DNA of 64,000 bases from Rhodoblastus sp963736175 (GTDB taxonomy: Bacteria; Pseudomonadota; Alphaproteobacteria; Rhizobiales; Beijerinckiaceae), in contig CAVTNU010000005.1 of NCBI GenBank assembly GCA_963736175.1, forward strand, positions 62,001 to 126,000, in the 5' to 3' direction. Below are positions 59,801 to 64,000 of this stretch, in pieces. Made by a program: the position numbers and the translations under genes. How positions within the stretch are numbered: the first letter of the stretch is position 1; the number at the start of each line of letters is the position of its first letter. Below the pieces are notes generated by a model. It ran no database searches, was not told the origin of the DNA, and saw only the letters and a list, made by a program, of their open reading frames with translations.

Positions 59801-60850
59801 TCACGACGCCGGCCAGGGCAGCAGCACGATTTTGCCGCCGAGCCCACCCTTGTCGATACGTGCATGGACATCTCTGGCGGCGGCGAGCGGCAGGCGATCG
59901 ATCACGACGGGATGAATGGCGCCGGCGCGCAACAACTCGAACAGCGCTTCCATGTCGGCCTTGAACTCATCCGGGTGGGTCGAACGGCGCGCGGTGATGC
60001 TGTAAAATAGCGCGCGACGGCCCTGGAACAGGATGCTGAAGGCGCCCCACAGCTTGAGCCGGAGCAACCCAAGCCCCGCGGAAAGTAAGTTCTCGTGTCC
60101 GACCGCCATGGTTTGCGAACCATAGCCGACCAGCAACCCGCCAGGCGCGAGGCAAGCAAAGGAGCGGGCGAAATGCGGACCGCCGATCGCATCGAAGACG
60201 GCGTCGACGCCAACGCCCCCTTCGCGGCTGGCGGTCAGCGCGCGCGCCGCCGCGACGAAGTCGTCGGCGCGATAGTCGATCGCCGTGGCGCCAAATCGCT
60301 CGACCGCCGGAACGTTCGCGGCCGAGCACGTGCCGATCGCTTTGAAGCCAAAGTGGCGAGCCAAATCGAGCAGCGCCGTCCCGACCGAGCCTGAAGCGCC
60401 TATGACAAGAATCGTCGCGCCCGATGGCAGGCGGCCGCAACGTGTGAGCATCTGGTACGCGGTAAGATAGGCGAGCGGAATGCAAACCGCTTCGGCCGGA
60501 TCGACGCCATCGGGGACGGACACGAGAAATCGCGCGGGGCGAATAGCATATTGCGCATAGCCGCCCACCACGCAAAGATCCGCGACCATTTGCCCCTCGC
60601 GCGGCGCGGTCACGCCGGGGCCGGTCTTGTCGACGACGCCCACGAGTTCATAACCCGGCGTGAACGGCGGCGGTCCCTTGAAATCCGGGTAGCGGCCACG
60701 CCGAATGAACGTATCGGTGAATCCGGTTCCGGCGGCGAGGACTTTGACGCGGACTTCGCCCGGACCGGGTTCGGGGACGCGCGACTCTTCCGTCAGTTCG
60801 AGAACCTCGGGACCGCCAAACTTGGCGATGCGGATATGGCTCCATGACAT
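59801..60850 (-). CDS. zinc-independent MDR / quinone oxidoreductase-like protein
   Basis: A 349-residue medium-chain dehydrogenase/reductase. N-terminal GroES-like domain (about 1-120) and NAD(P)-binding domain with G-A-S-G-S-V-G-T-A near 150. The zinc ligands of alcohol dehydrogenases are absent, so it is of the quinone oxidoreductase type, using NADPH on quinones or enones. A 197-base piece of this gene (60450-60646, roughly residues 69-134) is copied perfectly at 61166-61362. Confidence 0.9.
   Translation of the reverse strand: MSWSHIRIAKFGGPEVLELTEESRVPEPGPGEVRVKVLAAGTGFTDTFIRRGRYPDFKGPPPFTPGYELVGVVDKTGPGVTAPREGQMVADLCVVGGYAQYAIRPARFLVSVPDGVDPAEAVCIPLAYLTAYQMLTRCGRLPSGATILVIGASGSVGTALLDLARHFGFKAIGTCSAANVPAVERFGATAIDYRADDFVAAARALTASREGGVGVDAVFDAIGGPHFARSFACLAPGGLLVGYGSQTMAVGHENLLSAGLGLLRLKLWGAFSILFQGRRALFYSITARRSTHPDEFKADMEALFELLRAGAIHPVVIDRLPLAAARDVHARIDKGGLGGKIVLLPWPAS
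60450..60646. repeat. source copy of a 197-bp perfect duplication
   Basis: Internal part of the MDR gene. By eye it is identical over all 197 bases to 61166-61362, in the same orientation, about 716 bases away. Confidence 0.9.
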
Positions 60851-61536
60851 GATCTTACCTCGAATGACGTCTTTCCCGCGCGAGCGTTTTTTAAATGGTT
60901 ATGGGAACAGCCTGCTAAATCCCCCTTCTTCGAATTTTTTTGCGCGTGCGTCGCCCCTGAGCGTGGCGACCCGATCCGTGAAGCAAAACCTTCAAGAACG
61001 CCGAGCGACGACCGAATAGTGGAGCTTGGGAATGTAGCAGCGTGTCGCCGAAACCTGTGGCGTGAGGAATTGGGGGGCGATTGGACGCGTCGGCTTTTGT
61101 CCGGTTCTCGCTATTGATAGGCTGACGCCTCACTTCTAAATGGTAAAGACGGACCTGTCACCGTAATCTGGTACGCGGTAAGATAGGCGAGCGGAATGCA
61201 AACCGCTTCGGCCGGATCGACGCCATCGGGGACGGACACGAGAAATCGCGCGGGGCGAATAGCATATTGCGCATAGCCGCCCACCACGCAAAGATCCGCG
61301 ACCATTTGCCCCTCGCGCGGCGCGGTCACGCCGGGGCCGGTCTTGTCGACGACGCCCACGAGAATTACGGTGACACGCCCGCCTTTACCTATTTAAAAAA
61401 ATAGTCCGTAAAAACGCGCGCATCACCGTAATTTTGCGGGGCGCCGTCCACCCCATCACCGTAATTGCGTAATTGGTAGGATTCGCGCAAATTTGATCGC
61501 GGCGCGTCTTCACAGCTATTTGTATTGCGCACGCCC
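60851..61536. mobile_element. mobile-element remnant with short terminal-type repeats
   Basis: No intact gene in 686 bases. It contains the 197-base copy of the MDR fragment bordered by a 12-bp inverted repeat, and two more direct copies of ATCACCGTAATT at 61422-61433 and 61455-61466. A short minus-strand frame (61111-61359) is only the copied fragment. This pattern suggests ends of one or more non-autonomous elements; no transposase or integrase remains, so the family is unknown. Confidence 0.6.
61156..61375. repeat. 12-bp inverted repeats enclosing the copied MDR fragment
   Basis: TGTCACCGTAAT (61156-61167) and ATTACGGTGACA (61364-61375) are exact complements. The copied fragment fills the space between them almost base for base (61166-61362). 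Confidence 0.85.
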
Positions 61537-62289
61537 TCAGCTCTTTTTCGAGCCGTCGTCGGCCTCCAGAACCATGCCGGAATAAGGCTCGATCCACGAC
61601 AGCTTGTCGACAACGCCCTTCACGCCGGGCACGTTTTCGGCCGCCACGCGCAAGGCGTCGCGCTGGCGTTCGTCGACGATGGCGCCGGTGAACGTGACGA
61701 TGCCGCAATCGACGGCGATCTCGACATTGGCGGTCGAAACGAAGGATTGCTCCCTCAGCTCAGTCACAACCGCGTCGCGCAGCGCCCCGTCGCCGCCGCA
61801 GGCGCCCTCCCGCGCGTCGTGTTGACGCCTGGCGGCGAGCGCGCGCAACAAATTGGCGCGCGAGACGATGCCGACGACGAAACCGCCGCTGACCACCGGC
61901 ACGCGCTTGATGTGACGCTTCTCCATAAGCCGCACGATTTCGGTGATCGAAGTCGATTCCTGGACGGTGACGACGTCATGCGTCATCACCTCGCGCACGC
62001 GGCGGCTGTGGCTCATCACATAGCGCTGCGCGTTCTGGCCCGGTCCCAGAAGAAATTCGATCCAGCGCGCCTTGCGCGCCGCCGTGCCGATTTCCGCTCG
62101 GGCAAGAAAGTCGCCTTCGCTGACGAGGCCGACCAGAAGGCCGTCGTCATCGACGACCGGCAGACCGCTGACGCGCGCCTCCAGCATAATGGCGATCGCC
62201 TCGTCGATGGTAGCGTCGGCTTTCACCGTTTTGACCGGCTGCGTCATGATTTCGGCGGCGGTGATCGCGCCAACGGAAGTATCGCTCAT
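61537..62289 (-). CDS. CBS-domain pair with C-terminal BON domain
   Basis: A 250-residue cytoplasmic protein. Two CBS motifs (about 10-65: I-M-T-Q-P-V-K-T-V...V-S-E-G-D-F; about 95-150: V-M-T-H-D-V-V-T-V...V-S-R-A-N-L) are followed by a BON domain (about 170-240: R-D-A-V-V-T-E-L...G-I-V-T-F-T-G-A-I). This combination is common in alphaproteobacteria; it may sense nucleotides and bind a membrane or partner. ATG at 62289 follows GGAGTGGGCG; the GTG three codons upstream is less likely. Confidence 0.9.
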   Translation of the reverse strand: MSDTSVGAITAAEIMTQPVKTVKADATIDEAIAIMLEARVSGLPVVDDDGLLVGLVSEGDFLARAEIGTAARKARWIEFLLGPGQNAQRYVMSHSRRVREVMTHDVVTVQESTSITEIVRLMEKRHIKRVPVVSGGFVVGIVSRANLLRALAARRQHDAREGACGGDGALRDAVVTELREQSFVSTANVEIAVDCGIVTFTGAIVDERQRDALRVAAENVPGVKGVVDKLSWIEPYSGMVLEADDGSKKS

Positions 62290-62406
62290 AACGCCCACTC
62301 CTGCGCTCCCCTGAGCGCTTGAATATATGTATCAACCTAGTCCCCGTAACACGGCAAAACCTTGACGCCAATCAAGCTACCAACGCCCTGTCCCCGGCGC
62401 GCAGCC

Positions 62407-62446
62407 TTGGCGAATCGCAATAATGACTGTATAGTCAGTCACTATT
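62407..62446 (+). promoter_or_regulatory. promoter and operator of the TetR gene
   Basis: TTGGCG (62407-62412), 17 bases, then TATAGT (62430-62435) form a good promoter. The -10 is the centre of a palindrome: AATAATGACTG (62419-62429) and CAGTCACTATT (62436-62446), 10 of 11 positions complementary. A TetR dimer here would block polymerase directly. Confidence 0.75.
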
Positions 62447-62458
62447 GGAGGCCCGTTC

Positions 62459-63082
62459 ATGGCGAGACAGGCGCGCACCCCGGCCGAACGCGACGAAAAA
62501 ATGAGCGCGATACGCGCGGCCGCGCTGGATGTTTTTTCGCAAAAGGGTTTTGCCGGCGCAAGGCTCGACGACGTGGCGAGCGCCGCGGGCGTCGCCAAGG
62601 GCACGATCTATCTTTATTTCAAATCAAAACAGGATCTGCTCGAAGCCATCGTGCGGGCCTCGATCGGCGCCTTCATCGAAAACATCGAAGCCATGGTTCT
62701 CAGCTCTCCCGCCAGCGCCAGTGATCTGCTGCGTGGCGTCGGACAAGCGATGGCGCAGGTTGTGGGCGACCCGGACCGTCGCCGCATCGCTTATCTCGTC
62801 ATGTCGGAAGGCGCGCGTTTTCCCGCCATCGCCGACTTCTACCATCGCGAGGTGATGACGCGCGGCCTTCGCATCATGCGCGCCATCGCGGAGAAAGGAC
62901 GGATCAGTGGCGAGTTCCGCTCGCGCGAACTGGAGGACTTTCCCCAGCTCGTCGTCGCCCCCGCCCTCGTCGCCGTCATCTGGACCATCGTCTTCGAGCG
63001 CCTGCAGCCGCTCGACGCTGCGGCGATGATCAACGCCCACATTGAAATTCTGCTGCGCGCCTTGACTGGAAAACCGCCATGA
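62459..63082 (+). CDS. TetR/AcrR-family transcriptional regulator
   Basis: A 207-residue repressor. The N-terminal helix-turn-helix is clear (I-R-A-A-A-L-D-V-F-S-Q-K-G-F, then V-A-K-G-T-I-Y-L-Y-F-K-S-K near 45-57); the C-terminal helical part binds an unknown ligand. GGAGGCCC precedes the ATG. Its stop overlaps the next start (ATGA), so it is translated with a HlyD-type adaptor and very likely controls that efflux system and itself. Confidence 0.92.
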   Translation: MARQARTPAERDEKMSAIRAAALDVFSQKGFAGARLDDVASAAGVAKGTIYLYFKSKQDLLEAIVRASIGAFIENIEAMVLSSPASASDLLRGVGQAMAQVVGDPDRRRIAYLVMSEGARFPAIADFYHREVMTRGLRIMRAIAEKGRISGEFRSRELEDFPQLVVAPALVAVIWTIVFERLQPLDAAAMINAHIEILLRALTGKPP

Positions 63083-64000
63083 AGCGTCCCCTTCGCATCG
63101 TCGCCCTTGTCCTGTGCGCGGCTCTTCTGATCTGGGGCGCGACGCGGCTTTTCGCCCCCGGCGCGGCGCGGGACGTCTTCCAGGGTTTTGTCGAAGGCGA
63201 TCTGGTGCTGATCGGCCCGATCGAGGGCGAAAGGCTGGCCAAACTCGACGTCGAACCGGGCGCGCAGGTCGCCAAAGGGGCGTCCTTGTTCAGAATGGCG
63301 ACGCCGGTGCTCGACCAGCAACGCGCCGAAACCAGGGCGCGCGTCGATCAGATGCAGGCCAACCTCGACAATCTGAAAGCCGCGCTCAACCGGCCTGAAC
63401 AGATCGCCGTGCTGAACGCCGGGCTTGACCGCGCCAAAGCTTCGTTGGTGCTCTCGCAAGCCGAATACGTTCGGCAGGCGACATTGTTGCCGAAAGGCGC
63501 GACCACCGTGCAGGCGCGCGATCAAGCGAAATTCGCGCTCGATCGCGACAAGGCCGGGGTGATCGAGGCGCAACGCCAGATCGACGCCGCGCTGCTGCCC
63601 TCGCGCACCGGCGAAATCGGCGGCGCCGAAGCCGCCCTCCTGCAAGCCAACGCGCAATTGCGCCAACTCGACGTGCGTATCGGCCGCCAAAGCGTATTCG
63701 CGCCGGCGGCTGGAGTTGTACAGGACGTCTATTTCTGGCCGGGCGAAGTCGTCGGCGCGGGCCAACCGATTCTGGCGCTGTTGCCGCCGGAAAACCGCAA
63801 GATCCGTTTTTACGTCGGCGAAAAGCAATTGTCGCGCTTCGCGCTCGGCGCGCCGGTGACAGTTTCCTGCGATTCCTGCCAACAGGCGATCGCCGCGCGC
63901 GTCGTCTATATTTCGCAGCAGGCCGAATTCACCCCGCCGGTGATCTTTTCGCAGGAGGAGCGCGGCAAGCTGGTGTTCCGCGTCGACGCGAGAGTCGAAG
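63079..64000 (+). CDS. HlyD-family periplasmic adaptor (partial, runs off the window)
   Basis: The first 307 residues are present. An N-terminal membrane anchor (about 5-25) is followed by a lipoyl-like half (G-P-I-E-G-E-R-L near 45, V-E-P-G-A-Q-V-A-K-G near 57), a long coiled coil (about 80-200), the second lipoyl half (S-V-F-A-P-A-A-G-V-V near 210) and the start of the barrel domain. It is the YhiI/HlyD-D23 type that usually precedes ABC-2 transporter genes in drug efflux systems. The remaining genes lie beyond 64000. Confidence 0.9.
   Translation, partial: MKRPLRIVALVLCAALLIWGATRLFAPGAARDVFQGFVEGDLVLIGPIEGERLAKLDVEPGAQVAKGASLFRMATPVLDQQRAETRARVDQMQANLDNLKAALNRPEQIAVLNAGLDRAKASLVLSQAEYVRQATLLPKGATTVQARDQAKFALDRDKAGVIEAQRQIDAALLPSRTGEIGGAEAALLQANAQLRQLDVRIGRQSVFAPAAGVVQDVYFWPGEVVGAGQPILALLPPENRKIRFYVGEKQLSRFALGAPVTVSCDSCQQAIAARVVYISQQAEFTPPVIFSQEERGKLVFRVDARVE

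Noticed and set aside
61111..61359. 82-residue minus-strand frame matching the MDR protein
   Set aside because: It is the copied 197-base fragment with random ends, lacking both the N-terminus and the cofactor domain; treated as part of the repeat.

Overview
The window is GC-rich bacterial chromosome with dense gene packing. Its gene content points to an alphaproteobacterium of the Hyphomicrobiales (Rhizobiales), plausibly near the Beijerinckiaceae/Methylocystaceae. That placement is inferred from the ArsR-metF-metH order, a fused MurE-MurF, the class A rnpB and a GANTC-rich genome style; no rRNA or marker was compared.

Region by region. 1-5.5 kb: paiB-like, smpB, two alpha/beta hydrolases (the second with a long histone-H1-like Lys/Ala tail that is frame-disrupted) and a YafK-type L,D-transpeptidase. 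5.4-10.1 kb: an electron-transfer island. On the minus strand lie two di-haem cytochromes c4, a Cyc2-like outer-membrane cytochrome-porin and a Tat-exported HiPIP. A third, frameshifted di-haem cytochrome is divergent on the plus strand. Together they read as a candidate pathway moving electrons from outside the cell (for example Fe(II)) to the periplasm. 10.3-20.3 kb: flavin reductase, livHMGF with a small membrane protein, a frameshifted chromate transporter, a Spy-like chaperone, a Gly/His-rich secreted protein, a Liv-type binding protein and an acetate/succinate transporter. 20.4-25.9 kb: arylamine N-acetyltransferase, CcdA, a P1 peptidase, a CBS protein, a rhomboid protease and a PAS protein.

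25.9-40 kb holds a minus-strand dcw cluster: rsmH-ftsL-ftsI-murEF(fused)-mraY-murD-ftsW-murG-murC-glutamine amidotransferase-murB. Most junctions are overlapping start/stop codons. ddl, ftsQ, ftsA, ftsZ and mraZ are not adjacent. RNase P RNA (rnpB) follows at about 40.6-41.0 kb. 41.2-48.9 kb: a glycine-zipper lipoprotein, an AmiD-type amidase, and the methionine genes metH and metF with an ArsR/methyltransferase fusion regulator. Three tandem ~196-bp repeats sit between metF and metH, and a 16-bp-arm palindrome sits before the regulator.

49-57.5 kb: a GT-C-like membrane protein, mobA and a DUF2478 protein, a PsiF-repeat protein, an amidase, a MazE/VapC toxin-antitoxin pair with its operator, and ettA. 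57.8-64 kb: an unusual calpain-family (C2) cysteine protease with a poly-Ser linker, and a quinone-oxidoreductase-like MDR. A perfect 197-bp copy of part of that MDR gene lies inside a 12-bp inverted repeat downstream, likely a mobile-element remnant. A CBS-BON protein follows, then a TetR regulator with a clear promoter/operator, coupled to a HlyD-family adaptor that runs off the window end.

Three reading-frame breaks (4125, 9418 and 15492 genes) may be real or assembly errors; two share a GA(A)CTC context.
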